A DNA stretch of 64,000 nt from Plectosphaerella cucumerina (lineage: Eukaryota; Ascomycota; Sordariomycetes; Glomerellales; Plectosphaerellaceae), in contig JAGPXD010000005.1 of assembly GCA_020746995.1 (NCBI GenBank), forward strand, positions 3,720,001 to 3,784,000, given 5' to 3'. The translations under genes were made by a program, and so were the position numbers. Of this stretch, positions 52,891-63,408 are shown in pieces. The stretch's first letter is position 1, and the number at the start of each line of letters is the position of its first letter. The notes beneath the pieces were generated by a model. The model was not told the DNA's origin and did not search any database. It saw only the letters and a program-made list of their open reading frames with translations.

Positions 52891-54927
52891 AATAAGCGCG
52901 GCAAGGCAACCAGACTTTGCTTGTTAGTCTCTTTGCCCACGAAGCTAGTCCAGACCGAGCAGAGGCTGTGTACTGCCTGGTGTTTTCGAACCTTTCCCTA
53001 TCTGGGTATTAAACCCGCCAAGCCACAAGTCACAGACAATCTGTCAGAACCCAATCAAACTTTTCAACCGTACCAGCCAGTGACATCTACAGTAAGAGAT
53101 CGCCGTTATCATAAACCATGAGAGGTCTTTGAGGTCTGTCCGGAGATTCACCCGTTGCATCCATCGCAGAACTAATTTCGGATGGGTTCATACTCGGAGC
53201 GGTCGGACAGCATGGCGAAAAGCTGCTCGTAGAGCATGAGGTGGCGGTACAGCTTGTTATTCGTCTTCCTCAGGGCGGCGGCTCTCGCAAGATCGGGTAG
53301 CAGTCGTAGTCGCATTCCTGGGGCCGGCAGCGGCGCAGGTGGTGCAAATGGGTAGCGACTGTTGCATAGTGGTTATGACGTAAAAGCTGGATATTCATCC
53401 GATGCTGCCTACCCTACATGACTGATCGTCGTCGACGAAACCTCGTATCGCAGGCAGCCACCAAGCTACACACAAGCTAGGGTCGGATCTTCAAAATGTC
53501 CGAGTCAGGCGGAAGCAGGTCAGGCTGGGACTACCCGCTCACTTATGCGTCGCGCGACCGGGTGACTCGTAGAGCAGCGTAATCACCCGGCTTACTCGCC
53601 AGGCATTTGGGAGGTAATGCCGTCAAGCGTTTGGCGTAATGTGACCTCAAAGATGCCCATCGTCTTTTCTCAATGCAGACCTTCTGCACTCCAGGTGCAT
53701 ATCTGAATCGGTTTCCCAGAAGTCACAATGGCTACTGACGGTGTCCAACTGGGGCAGCGCATGGATTTGTACTCCAACAGTGCTCTGCAAGGGATGAGAG
53801 GCGGTTTTGGATCGTGTTGTTTTCCGAGCAGATACATGGCCTCAGACTACGTCGTTCCAGACGGGAGGCAACCGCGTCTAGATTTGATGTAATTGATCAC
53901 AGCCGGCTCCATGGCCGTGTTAACCCACTCGGAATCTGATAGAGATTACCCCCTGCATTCACATAGATCTATCGAGGAACCTTGGACAAGTTCCTCTTTG
54001 GTTTCACCCCAATGGTCCCTGCACCTGATCAAAGGGACAGACAGGGCATTGGAGGCCTAGCAGCATGACATTAGTACCACGGCAGCGCACTTCCCAGACT
54101 TACACAAGCTGTAAGCTGTATCGACGCCTTTCCCAGACCAAGGTTTGCAGTCAACCTGTCCTCTCTTGACTCCGTTATATTGCCGATCCGGATGACTGTA
54201 AAAAGCTTGTATCGGAACCTTCCGGTTCCGGTCCGTTCCGATGCTCTTTTCCGGAGCTAGGCATAGGAACTAAAACGCCACACGAGACAAAGGGCATGCA
54301 ACTGACAGAATGCGAGCCTAGGTGCGGCTAGCACCTTATCTGGGGAATTCCCTAGTCCTATGAGGGCGAATGCCGGATGATGTTCCCCGATCCTGGGTGG
54401 CAGGGGCTCACACCTGACATGATACCCAAACTTATAGTCAGTTGTTTAGTCCCGGTCGAACATTGACTATTTGGACGTGTCCAAACTAGTGGAGCCACTC
54501 CTTGTTGATACCAGAGCTCGACTTAGCTTACTCATTCACTACTGTCATTTATCTATGGATGTATGGAATATTTAGGTAGTTACTAACTGAAAATCGTATA
54601 CGTCCGGTGCGGGATAATATTAGGCCTAGGATTGTCACCTTGAATCTGGGTTTTATAGAAACCACGCACACACCGAGGAGGGATGGTTGGGGGATTTCCC
54701 CTGTAACAGGGCCGCGAGGACGCCATCCCCGGAAAGGTCTAGACCTGTTAGGGACGACCTCATTGTCTTCGCTCAGCTGGGAAGGAAGCCGCCCAAACAA
54801 CCCCCCCCCCCCCCTTCCCCTCCCCTGCCTGCCTGCCTCAGACCTGGCCTACCCAGCTATGTATGTTTCTGTCTTCCCCGCGTTGGCCACAGGCATTTCT
54901 CATGAGCTAGACTCCTCGACAGCTACC
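52891..54927. other. intergenic, 2 kb, degenerate sequence
   Basis: Contains one possible coding relic (53172-53340, minus) and a run of 14 C at 54801-54814 in the leader of the downstream regulator gene. Base composition is less GC-biased than the gene blocks. Nothing else supported. Confidence 0.55.
53172..53340 (-). pseudogene. possible relic of a fungal transcription factor
   Basis: A minus-strand frame reads RAAALRKTNNKLYRHLMLYE, then QLFAMLSDRSEYEPIRN and stops at 53174-53172. The heptad-like helix resembles the dimerisation helix seen after DNA-binding domains in some fungal regulators. No DNA-binding part or start codon is left. It may be a fragment or a chance frame. Confidence 0.3.
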
Positions 54928-57510
54928 ATGTATAACGACCTGACGAGATTCACGAACGACCGCAAGCGACCGTCCGCCCCTGCTGGTGCCGATTTGACGA
55001 AGAAGAGGGCCCCATACGCGTCTCGGGCGTGTGGCGCTTGTCGGCGACGCAAAGGCAGATGTTCAGGCGATCACCCATGTTCTTATTGTGTGTCGCGCTC
55101 GCTCCAGTGCGACGGCGGGGGCCTAGTTTATGGCGAGTCGAGCGATGTCGGTGAGGCCTCTCAAGGCGGTCGACCAGCAACGCCAGCGCCCACGTCGACA
55201 TCAAGAGACGAGAGAGAGCTGCCAGCGACGAGGCCTCGAGGCGAGACCGAGGACTCCAGCGAGAACTCTGAGGCGAGGTAATCCTCTTACGCCTGGATAG
55301 ATGAACGCTGTTAACTGGAACCTGCAGAATGCTGGCATCCCTCGGAGCGGTCGTGGCTGACCTGCAAGAGCAGGTCGGCACGTTGGCATCGCGCATGAAC
55401 TATGTCGAGAAGAACGGCTCGCCTTGCCACGCCGATACCTCTATCAGCAACAGCAACAGCAGTGGTAACTTCAACACCATGTCCACAACGGGAGAGTCAG
55501 GGTCAAGCCTGCTGCTGTCCGGAACGCAATCCAAACGGCCGACCCAACGACGTCGATTCTGCGGACCGACATCCCCGGACTACAGCTTAAACATCGCCCA
55601 GATACGGCTGCAGCAAGGAGACGCCAACGGGCGGCCTGCCCGTCCCCGTGTCCCGAGCATCGATGACAACCAGTCTGACGATGACGAGGGGTCGGATGAT
55701 CTGGATGAGGACGACAACCCTGGCTTAGTACGCGTCTCCGTCCGGACGCTCGAGATGCTCACAGGCTTCAGGAGACTTTTGTCGAAGCACGAGTCCCTGC
55801 GGCTCGTGTACACATATCAAGAGGTCTATGGCGGGTTTCACCCGATGTTGGACTTGGAGGTCCTCACCAAGCAGGTGGAGGACTGGTACGACCAGACGCC
55901 CGGAGCTTCATCGTACCCCCCACCTGGCAACTTCCCCGTTCGAGTACCGACTGACGAATCCTCGCTCCTGACGATCAACCTCATTTTCGCCATCGCGCTC
56001 TGCGCCGAGTCGACGTCGGATGTTGACATGGCAAAAGTCATTTACGCCTACTGCCGGGAAGCCATAAACAGAAAGATGCTCTCGCCGGCGCCCAAGATAG
56101 AGAACGCTGCTATTGCGCTGTTGGTGGTGAGTTATCGTGCCAGGTACTGGCTTAAGTCATGGCTGACATCAGCTTCACCAGGGCACGTATCACTTTTTCC
56201 GGAACGATGCTCGATTTGCCTGGAGAATGTGCGGCATTGCGGGAAACATGCTGCTCGAGCTCGGGCTTCACAGCCACGAGGTCCCAGATCACATTCTCAG
56301 CTCCGATCAGGAGCGGACGCGGGTTATTGCCATCATATGTACGACCATTGTCCTCGACCGGCAGTGGAGTGCGGCCACCGGACTGCCTACACACTTCCGA
56401 GAGTCGCATTTCCACCATGCCATGAAGTCTTCAGTGCGTTTTCCATTCCCAACATGTCTTCCCCTAAAGCCCGACCCTAACCCCCTACAGGTCGAATCCC
56501 CCTACTTAAAAGCCATGGTGGCGTTCATAGCCGTCAGCGACAAGTTCACCTCGCCGATCGCCCGCATCACAGCGACTAGCCAGCCGTACGAAGAAGATGA
56601 CAACTTTACGATCCTCAACTTCCAGATTGAGCAATGGCGCAAGAACGCCATCGGCAGCTATGATCTCGCGCAGCACGGGACCTGGCGTACGACGCCAATC
56701 GGCCGCATCCCGTCGTGGGCAATCTTACTGAACCTTCGCGCAAACGCGGCGCACAGTATGCTTCTGCGCCCCTTTTTCTTCGCCAACAAGCCCACGGCCG
56801 TCAGCCGGAAGAAGATCGAGCCGGCATTGCTGCTCGTCTCGGACACGATCAGTATCATCTCTAAGCTCGACCAGTCGACCGACATCTACCGGAAGCAGCA
56901 GCCATTCTACATCCACCTGCTGGTGAGCGCCTGCGCCCTGCTGTCCCTGGTCATTGCACACGTGGCGCAGCATCATGCCGCCCTTGCGCCAGACCTGCCC
57001 GACGACTTCGCCGAGTCGGTGTCAAAGAGCTTCCGCAAGGCATTGGCCCTGGCCACCGCGTACAACCAGAAGTCGCGCGCGTCTCGTAAGCTCTGGAAGC
57101 GGCTGATGTTGATGTGCGAACCTCTGGTACAGCTTGGCATTCTCCCTCGAGAAGATCTTGCCTCCACATCAACTCTGGCTGAGAGGCAGGATGAACGGCT
57201 TGCTGCGGCATGGCCAGTGAGACCGTCGAGGAACCGGGTGCCTGTTTCTCCCCAGCTCAGGCGTGAACCAGCAGCGTCGTCGTTCCTAATGACGACGGGC
57301 GAGAATGGGACCGACGCCACGTACCAGCAGGGGTTCGATCACTTCCTCCCAGATCTGGGCCCCATTTCGGGGCCAGTAAACATGACGCCTACCACGGTCA
57401 ATTCCATGTCGGGCTTCGACTTCTCAGGGCCGGTGACCTTGTTCGGCGACTGGCCGCTCGTCAATGGGCAGACATTCTTTTCCGATGGGGAACTCCTTTA
57501 TGAGGAGTAG
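54928..57510 (+). CDS. Zn2Cys6 transcription factor, probable regulator of the decarboxylase genes
   Basis: Four exons (54928-55277, 55328-56126, 56182-56433, 56491-57510) give 806 aa. The zinc cluster is at residues 35-61: CGACRRRKGRC then CSYCVSRSLQC, spacing C2C6C5C2C6C, with a basic RKR flank. The middle homology (fungal_trans) region follows: LLVGTYHFFRNDARFAWRM across intron 2, GIAGNMLLELGLH, DRQWSAATGLPTHF. Intron 3 (56434-56490, 57 nt) is in frame and stop-free; its removal joins AMKSS to VESPYLKAM. It sits 71 nt tail-to-tail from a UbiX gene and near a UbiD gene. In Aspergillus niger the equivalent neighbour is SdrA, so that role is inferred. Confidence 0.88.
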
Positions 57511-57581
57511 CTGAGTGGAGGGTGGCATGGCGTGTTATTATTTAGGTTGTATCACTATCATTCACCAAGGTTTACGCCCTC

Positions 57582-58349
57582 TCAGTCCCTTCTGAAGCCA
57601 TCCCACCTCTCGAAGCTATCGACATGAAAGCCTAGCAGATCCAGCATGCGGCCGACGCTCTGGTCGATTACCTCCTCCAAACTTTTCGGCCGAGTGTAAA
57701 ATGCCGGCAAAGGCGGGAAGATGACGGCTCCTGCCCGACGGAGGAAGAGCATGTTGTCGAGGTGAATGTCGTTCAAGGGCGTCTCACGTACAACCAGTGT
57801 CAGCCGGCGGTTCTCCTTCAGCGTGACGTCGGCCGCCCTTGTGATAAGATCGTCACCGAAGCCGGCACGCACAGCCGCCAGTGTCTTCATACTGCAGGGC
57901 ACGATAATCATGCCGTCGTGCTGGAAGGAGCCCGAGGCGATTGGCGCCGACAGGTCGCGGCCGGTGTAGTTTATATGTGCGAGGCCTCGAACCTGCGCCT
58001 CGCTCAGGGGCGTTTCGTACTTGAGAGTGGCTAGAGCCCATTTGCTCATGACTAGGTGCGTCTCGACGCCAAGGGTCCGGAGGATCTCGAGGAGTCGTAT
58101 GGCGTACGGGGTGCCGGTTGCGCCGGTGATGCCTACGACAATTCGCTTTGGTCGTGGCGCCATGAATTGGATATTTGGTGTCGTGGTGCCGGTGTCAGTG
58201 GATTTGGATATTGAAGAGGTCATGTTTCTTCTTTGGTAACTTGATGTTAAAGTTACCGAACTCGGGCCATTGTACATTATAGTGACAAGGAACGGGAGAG
58301 GTGACGACAGAGCCCGAAGCGCCTGTCGAAGAACCACTGGGCGTATCAT
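57582..58349 (-). CDS. UbiX/Pad1 flavin prenyltransferase
   Basis: Makes prenylated FMN, the cofactor of Fdc1-type decarboxylases. A single exon encodes 255 aa from the first ATG (58349), MIRPVVLRQALRALSSPLP, a good mitochondrial presequence. The frame is open further upstream but has no ATG. The flavoprotein core is RIVVGITGATGTPYAIRLLE, HLVMSKWALATL, IASGSFQHDGMIIVPCSMKT, LITRAADVTLKENRRLTLV and RETPLNDIHLDNMLFLRRAG. All conserved UbiX blocks are present. It is divergent from the UbiD gene across 476 nt, as in other fungi where the pair acts together on phenylacrylic or sorbic acid. Confidence 0.94.
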   Translation of the reverse strand: MIRPVVLRQALRALSSPLPFLVTIMYNGPSSVTLTSSYQRRNMTSSISKSTDTGTTTPNIQFMAPRPKRIVVGITGATGTPYAIRLLEILRTLGVETHLVMSKWALATLKYETPLSEAQVRGLAHINYTGRDLSAPIASGSFQHDGMIIVPCSMKTLAAVRAGFGDDLITRAADVTLKENRRLTLVVRETPLNDIHLDNMLFLRRAGAVIFPPLPAFYTRPKSLEEVIDQSVGRMLDLLGFHVDSFERWDGFRRD

Positions 58350-58825
58350 TGCGATGAGTCTGGGCTTCAGAACAGAGAGGTATGTGCTCAAAAGAAGTCT
58401 GCTGTGGAAGTTTGGATCGGGTTCGGATCAAAAGGGTCGATGAATCACACCGGGCTGGCACCCCTGAGCCACGGGATATGCAATAACAAGAAATCGATCG
58501 CCCTCACATGCCCCGATCCACTATCATGCGGAAGCCAGGAAGCACATTGCTCGAAGGGCCTGTGCTGCTCGCAGTGGGGATGGTCGGCAAGGGCACCGCG
58601 GAATGTGTTAGGAATGTTCCGAACGTCTTCCGCCGCCGGACCGGGGTGGCGTGCCCCTCCTTGAAGTGGGACGTAATGGGTAGAGAGTGTTGAGGTGTGG
58701 TACATTGAGCCTGCCAATGTTGGCGGGACAGAGCTGTTCTATACTACCTAACTGTTGGGTGTTTGCTCGTGGCAGACCTCGAAGCCGTTATCATATCCAA
58801 CCAATACTCCTACACCACCACCGTC
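58350..58825. promoter_or_regulatory. shared divergent promoter of the UbiX and UbiD genes
   Basis: 476 nt separate the two divergent start codons. Co-control by the neighbouring Zn2Cys6 protein is a reasonable inference. I did not identify a certain binding site. Confidence 0.5.
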
Positions 58826-60507
58826 ATGACCCTGCACGGCAGATATGCAAAGGCACTCTTTTCATCACAAGTCCCTCGCCCATTCATTCCCACAGTACAA
58901 TCGTTCCACAGCACCATGGATGCAGCCGCCCACAGGACCACTGAAGGCAGTGTGGACGCCGTGGAGGCTCAGCTGGACTTTCGCAAATTCATCGATATCC
59001 TCCGTGAGGACGGCGACCTGGCTGAGATCGACGACGAGGTTGATCCCCATCTGGAGGTAGGCGCCATCGTGCGGCGGGTAAGCGAGATTCGGGCCAAGGC
59101 GCCACTCTTTAACAACGTCCGCGGCGCACGGAACGGCCTGTGGCGTATCTTCGGTAATGCCGCGAGCCTGCGCAGCAGCGAGAGGGAAAGGTTCGGGCGT
59201 GTCGCGCGTAACCTCGGCCTACCTCGCGACGCGAGCTGGAAAGATATCTCGGACCGGTTTATAGCGTGGAAGAAAGCGACCCCTTTACCACCGAACATCC
59301 TGCCTACCGGACCGTGTAAGGAGAATAAGATGTTCGGAGACGAAATCGACCTCGAGGCGCTGCCTGCGCCGTACCTCCACGAGGGTGACGGCGGGAAGTA
59401 TCTCCAGACGTACGGCATCCATGTCCTGCAGACGCCAGACCGGTCCTGGACGAACTGGTCCATCTTCCGCGGCATGGTGCATGACCGGAACCATCTTGTG
59501 TGCCTCGTCGGCGGGGGACAGCACAACTCAATTATCCGCGACCTGTGGTTGAAGGAGGGCAGGGACGAGATGCCATGGGCCTTGGCAATGGGTGTGCCGC
59601 CGATCGCCTCAGTTGTGGCCTCTATGCCCGTCCCTGAGGGCGTATCGGAGAGCGAGTACATCGGCGCAGTTACAGGGCGGCCACTGGACCTGGTCAGGTG
59701 CGAGCTGAACGACCTGTTAGTTCCTGCGAACAGCGAGATCATCCTCGAGGGGACCATGTCCTTCACGAGGAAGGGGCCCGAGGGTCCCTTTGGGGACTAC
59801 CTCGCCCTAGTATTCGAGGACGAACAGAAACTGGGGCCCTTGTTCCGCGTCGACGCCATCACGTACCGGGACGATGCTATCCTGCCGGTCTCCTGTCCGG
59901 GGCAGATCGTCGATGAATCGGTGCGTACATCCACTCGGACGCCTCAGAGACGCCCCCAAACTCACAAAACCAGCACACAACCGCCCAGCTCGCCGCGCCA
60001 GAACTCCTTCTCCTCTGCCAGGCACACGGCCTGCCTGTGAAAGAAGCCTTCGCCCCTGCCGAGACGCTCGCCACTTGGTGCGCCCTGCAGATCGACACAG
60101 CCACACTGCGGGCCATGCGCACTACCCCCGCGGACTTCTGCCGCCGGCTCGGCGAGATCGCCTTCAAAGACAAGAGCTGCATGCTCATTAATCGGCTTCT
60201 CATCGTTGGGGACGACATTAATGTCTACGACTGGAACAAGGTCATGTGGGCGTTCACGACCAGGTGCCGCCCCGGCCACGACGATCACCTCTTCGACGAT
60301 GTCCGCTCCCATCCCCTGACGCCCTACATGTCCCAGGTCCCTGGTGCGCCTCGCCAGGGCGGCAAGCTCGTCTCGGACTGCCTCCTTGCCTCTGAATACG
60401 AGAAGCCCCGTGACTTCAAGCATGTTGACTTTGAGAGCTCCTATCCTGAAGACATCAAGAAGAAGGTTCTGGAAAGGTGGGAGGGCATGGGTTTTGGAAA
60501 AAACTAG
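58826..60507 (+). CDS. UbiD/Fdc1-type ferulate/cinnamate/sorbate decarboxylase
   Basis: prFMN-dependent decarboxylase of alpha,beta-unsaturated acids, which detoxifies phenylacrylic and sorbic acids to vinyl or diene products. Two exons (58826-59920 and 59974-60507) joined in phase 0 across 53 nt give 542 aa, the family's usual length plus a presequence (MTLHGRYAKALFSSQVPRPF). Family blocks: LDFRKFIDILREDGDLAEID, NGLWRIFGNAASLR, YLQTYGIHVLQTPD, NWSIFRGMVHD, GGGQHNSIIRDL, then GPEGPFGDYLALVF with the acid residues near the active site, LPVSCPGQIVDES and MLINRLLIVGDDINVYDWN. It appears intact. Confidence 0.94.
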
Positions 60508-60639
60508 TCTGCCATTTCCTCTGTCCATCTTTACACTCGTTTTCATGGGTTCCAGCTCTCTATGTTTGGATAGGGCATATTTATTGGAGGCCTGCTCCCA
60601 ACACCCACATCCTAGCTGATCATATCTCTCGAACAAATG

Positions 60640-61536
60640 CGGCTATCCTGAATCTTGAGGATTGCAATTCTTTCCTTCGCCCGCATCATGCAGGCCGGTC
60701 CCCCAATCCCCAAACACCCCTCGGGCCTCGCAACACTCCATTTTTTTCTTCGGGGCTGGATGGCGATCCGTGCACTCTTGAACGCATCCACGCATTCATG
60801 AACGATGCTCACCCTAGCTGGAAGCCCTGGAGGACGTGGTTTGACGAGCAAGATGACGAAGCAAGCAACCAAGCAGAAGATGAGGATATTCTACCGGGGC
60901 CCTCTTACTATGCCCTCAAACTGGACCTGAGTGTCGTGGCCATCAGTCATATCCTGGAGTTCGGTCACGGACCTCTTGTCGCCTGCGGCAGGTCCGTGCT
61001 TGACCTGTGCTGTCTCCGAGGGAATATCGAAGCCGCAGAGGCCATCCTTGATGCCGGCTTTGATGTCGAAACGCGAGGCGCTATGGGTGGGACTCCGCTC
61101 TACAATGCGTCGCACAACGGATGGGCTTCTGCTGCACCGCGGGGCTGAAAGTGACGCACCGAATCACGACGGAAGAACACCAGTGCTTGCTGCGGCTGCC
61201 AACGGTCACTTTGAAGTGGTCAAAGTCTTGGTGGGCGAGGGCACCGACATCGCGGTGGCCAACAACGATGGTGTGACGCCACTCAGAATTGCTGCCGACA
61301 ATGGCCACATCGATGTGGCTAAGTTCATGTCGTGTGTCGATTATTGTAAGACGCCCTCTAGGCTTACCGGCGTCCCTATTTCGGTCAACTCCGTGGGGAA
61401 TCTGTCCTACAGTATCGACGGTGACGGCCGAATTAGCAACCGAGTTCATCAAAACATTCTGCCAAGGACCGTCACACAACAGAGGGCTAGGTCGTTGGAT
61501 TGGCAAATGATGAATCTCCTGATAGATGCGGCCTAG
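60640..61536 (+). pseudogene. truncated and frameshifted ankyrin-repeat protein
   Basis: The first part (to about 61147) reads DLCCLRGNIEAAEAILDAGF and GGTPLYNASHNGWAS, ankyrin repeats after a fungal-type acidic leader (KPWRTWFDEQDDE). It then hits a stop at 61146. Another frame continues GLLLHRGAESDAPNHDGRTP, LAAAANGHFEVVKVLVGEG and TPLRIAADNGHIDVAKFMS to a stop at 61534-61536. A repeat helix is partly missing at the junction (about 61110-61130), so a deletion with frameshift is likely. No ATG precedes the first part except an internal one at 60797. It begins 130 nt after the UbiD gene. Confidence 0.65.
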
Positions 61537-61986
61537 CAGGGCAAGCTGTCAACAGGTACAAAGCGACTGGAAGTTGTCAGCGGACAAAGACTTTCCGCTA
61601 CCCAACCACTCTTTCAAGAAGTGGAGCGATGCGCTACTCCTTTCGAAGAGCATAACTGGACTGCCGCTTGACGTTAACTAGCAAACTTATAGCAGACTCG
61701 AGGCCACCGGCTTTATGACCGATACCCAGTCAATGATAAGGCTTCTAACTAAACCCGCGATAATACGGATTGACCAGTAAGCATAACCACCTAGTGGAAC
61801 AAACCAATCACTAATGCAGTTGATAACAACACGTCCATGGCACCCAGCTTTCTTGGGAAATACACTTACATCCTACAAATCAAGCACAACATCCTTCTAA
61901 TTCATGGCCAAATGAGTAAATCTAATGTAGATGTTCTGTTGTGGCATTCGTATGCGTTGAAACACCTCCAAAGCATCTGACTTTCT
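61537..61986. other. intergenic, no gene seen
   Basis: A 450-nt less GC-rich spacer between the ankyrin relic and the 3' end of the FAD oxidoreductase. No feature recognised. Confidence 0.55.
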
Positions 61987-63408
61987 TCAGAACGGAGTCC
62001 AAAATAGTTGCTCTGCATCCCACACCTGTTTGACCCTTAATAGCTCGGCAACCATTTTGTTGGGATACAGTTCCTGAAGACTCATACCCGGTCTCCTGTT
62101 ATTCGCCAACATCCTCGGCGGTCCTGAATCTCTCTGTCTGGCGATATCCAGATGATCATAACAAAACTGATCCAACGCCCTGTTTGATTCTAGCGAATCT
62201 GCGTACTTGACCACATTGGTGAAAATACCACGATCTCGCACGCCGATGAACTTTCCTTGTCCTTCCGGGCTTTGCTCTAGGCTCACAGCCTTGTCCGCGT
62301 TAAATCGGCCCCAAAGAACCAGAGTTCGTTTAGCGCCCTGATCTTGCTCAGCGACCTGAACCCACCTTTCGAAGCTATCCTTGATGATGGCGACATCCAC
62401 CGAGCTTACAAAACAACTCCAAGTGTCTTTGAAGCCGCCGTGAACATTCATGTGATTGTTCCTGTCGTTTGCGGCACCAAGGTGTACGAGGAGGGTCTCT
62501 TCTTCGACCGCTTTGCCGATGACGTTTTGATCGAACAGGACAGCTGCGGCCTGCTCAGCTTCGGTCGGAGGCCCGAAAAATGACACCATCATCGTAATCG
62601 TAGGTAGTCCCAGAGCTGTCGTTCCAGTCGGCGGCCTGGAGAATACCATGTTGATGGCTAAATGAGGGTCTGGGTCGCTGAAACGCGTGAATGTCTCGGC
62701 AGCAACTTCAATGGCACTTGAAGGAAAGACTACCCTGCGTGTCCAGAAGCAGTCCTCAGTCATGCCCAATATCTTCAATGAGAATATCTTCATGACGACT
62801 GATGTGATGATCCCAAGACCGTGACCAGCGCCGCAAAGGGCGTTAAACAGAGCTTTCTCTTCGCCGTCTGAAGATAGCCCCACGTTCCGTATTTGTCCAT
62901 CGGTGGTGATGATCTCCATCGCCTCGACAGCATCGATGATGTAGCCATGTAGCCCCGTGAAAGGGCTGATCCCGCCGCCCAGGATGGAACCGACATATCC
63001 GACGGCGTTGGAGTTGCACCACAACGTATAGTAGCCTGCTGCCACAACGGCCTTGATGACCTCGCCGGTAGAAGCACCGCCGCCGATACGCACAGTAGCC
63101 GATGACGGGTCGATAATGACTCTGTTGAACATTGTCATGTCCAAGTACATGGTTTTGGCGTTGATGGGGACCCAAGACGCACAGCCCCCATTTCCCGGGA
63201 TGAGAGTCAACTTGTTCTTTCTGGCAAGTTTGATCGAATCCACAATGTCCCGCTTCGAGTTTGGTCGAACAACCATCGCCGGGGGCTCAACATTGTGTTC
63301 TGACCATCTAGAAATCGTTTCGCTTAGAGCTTGGTCTGGGTGGTGGACAGTGATATTGCAGCCCAGGCAGCTGGCAATAGATGAATCTGAGTGATCCGAG
63401 GGATCCAT
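61987..63408 (-). CDS. BBE-type FAD-linked oxidoreductase
   Basis: A single exon encodes 473 aa from the first ATG (MDPSDHSDSS); the frame is open upstream but only with non-ATG codons. FAD-binding type 4 (VAO/PCMH) motifs: MVVRPNSKRDIVDSIKLARK, LTLIPGNGGCASWVP, ATVRIGGGASTGEVIKAV, and GYVGSILGGGISPFTGLHG with AVEAMEIITTDGQIRNV. A C-terminal berberine-bridge-like end follows. The usual R-x-G-G-H flavin-linking histidine is a Cys (Cys76), while Cys131 lies in the place of the second linking Cys, so attachment may be monocovalent or non-covalent. No signal peptide. Predicted oxidase of a phenolic, sugar or secondary-metabolite alcohol. Confidence 0.88.
   Translation of the reverse strand: MDPSDHSDSSIASCLGCNITVHHPDQALSETISRWSEHNVEPPAMVVRPNSKRDIVDSIKLARKNKLTLIPGNGGCASWVPINAKTMYLDMTMFNRVIIDPSSATVRIGGGASTGEVIKAVVAAGYYTLWCNSNAVGYVGSILGGGISPFTGLHGYIIDAVEAMEIITTDGQIRNVGLSSDGEEKALFNALCGAGHGLGIITSVVMKIFSLKILGMTEDCFWTRRVVFPSSAIEVAAETFTRFSDPDPHLAINMVFSRPPTGTTALGLPTITMMVSFFGPPTEAEQAAAVLFDQNVIGKAVEEETLLVHLGAANDRNNHMNVHGGFKDTWSCFVSSVDVAIIKDSFERWVQVAEQDQGAKRTLVLWGRFNADKAVSLEQSPEGQGKFIGVRDRGIFTNVVKYADSLESNRALDQFCYDHLDIARQRDSGPPRMLANNRRPGMSLQELYPNKMVAELLRVKQVWDAEQLFWTPF

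Noticed and set aside
54588..54601. GAAAATCGTATA, identical to part of the TIR of the 17.8-kb element
   Set aside because: Only 12 bases match, with no partner inverted repeat or target duplication nearby, so chance cannot be excluded.
58350..58391. N-terminal extension of the UbiX protein
   Set aside because: The frame is open but begins at TTG; the first ATG at 58349 already gives a good mitochondrial presequence.
44141..63408. Secondary-metabolite gene cluster
   Set aside because: Regulator, transporter and oxidases are present, but there is no backbone synthase (polyketide, peptide or terpene). The genes fit sulfur and aromatic-acid metabolism better.
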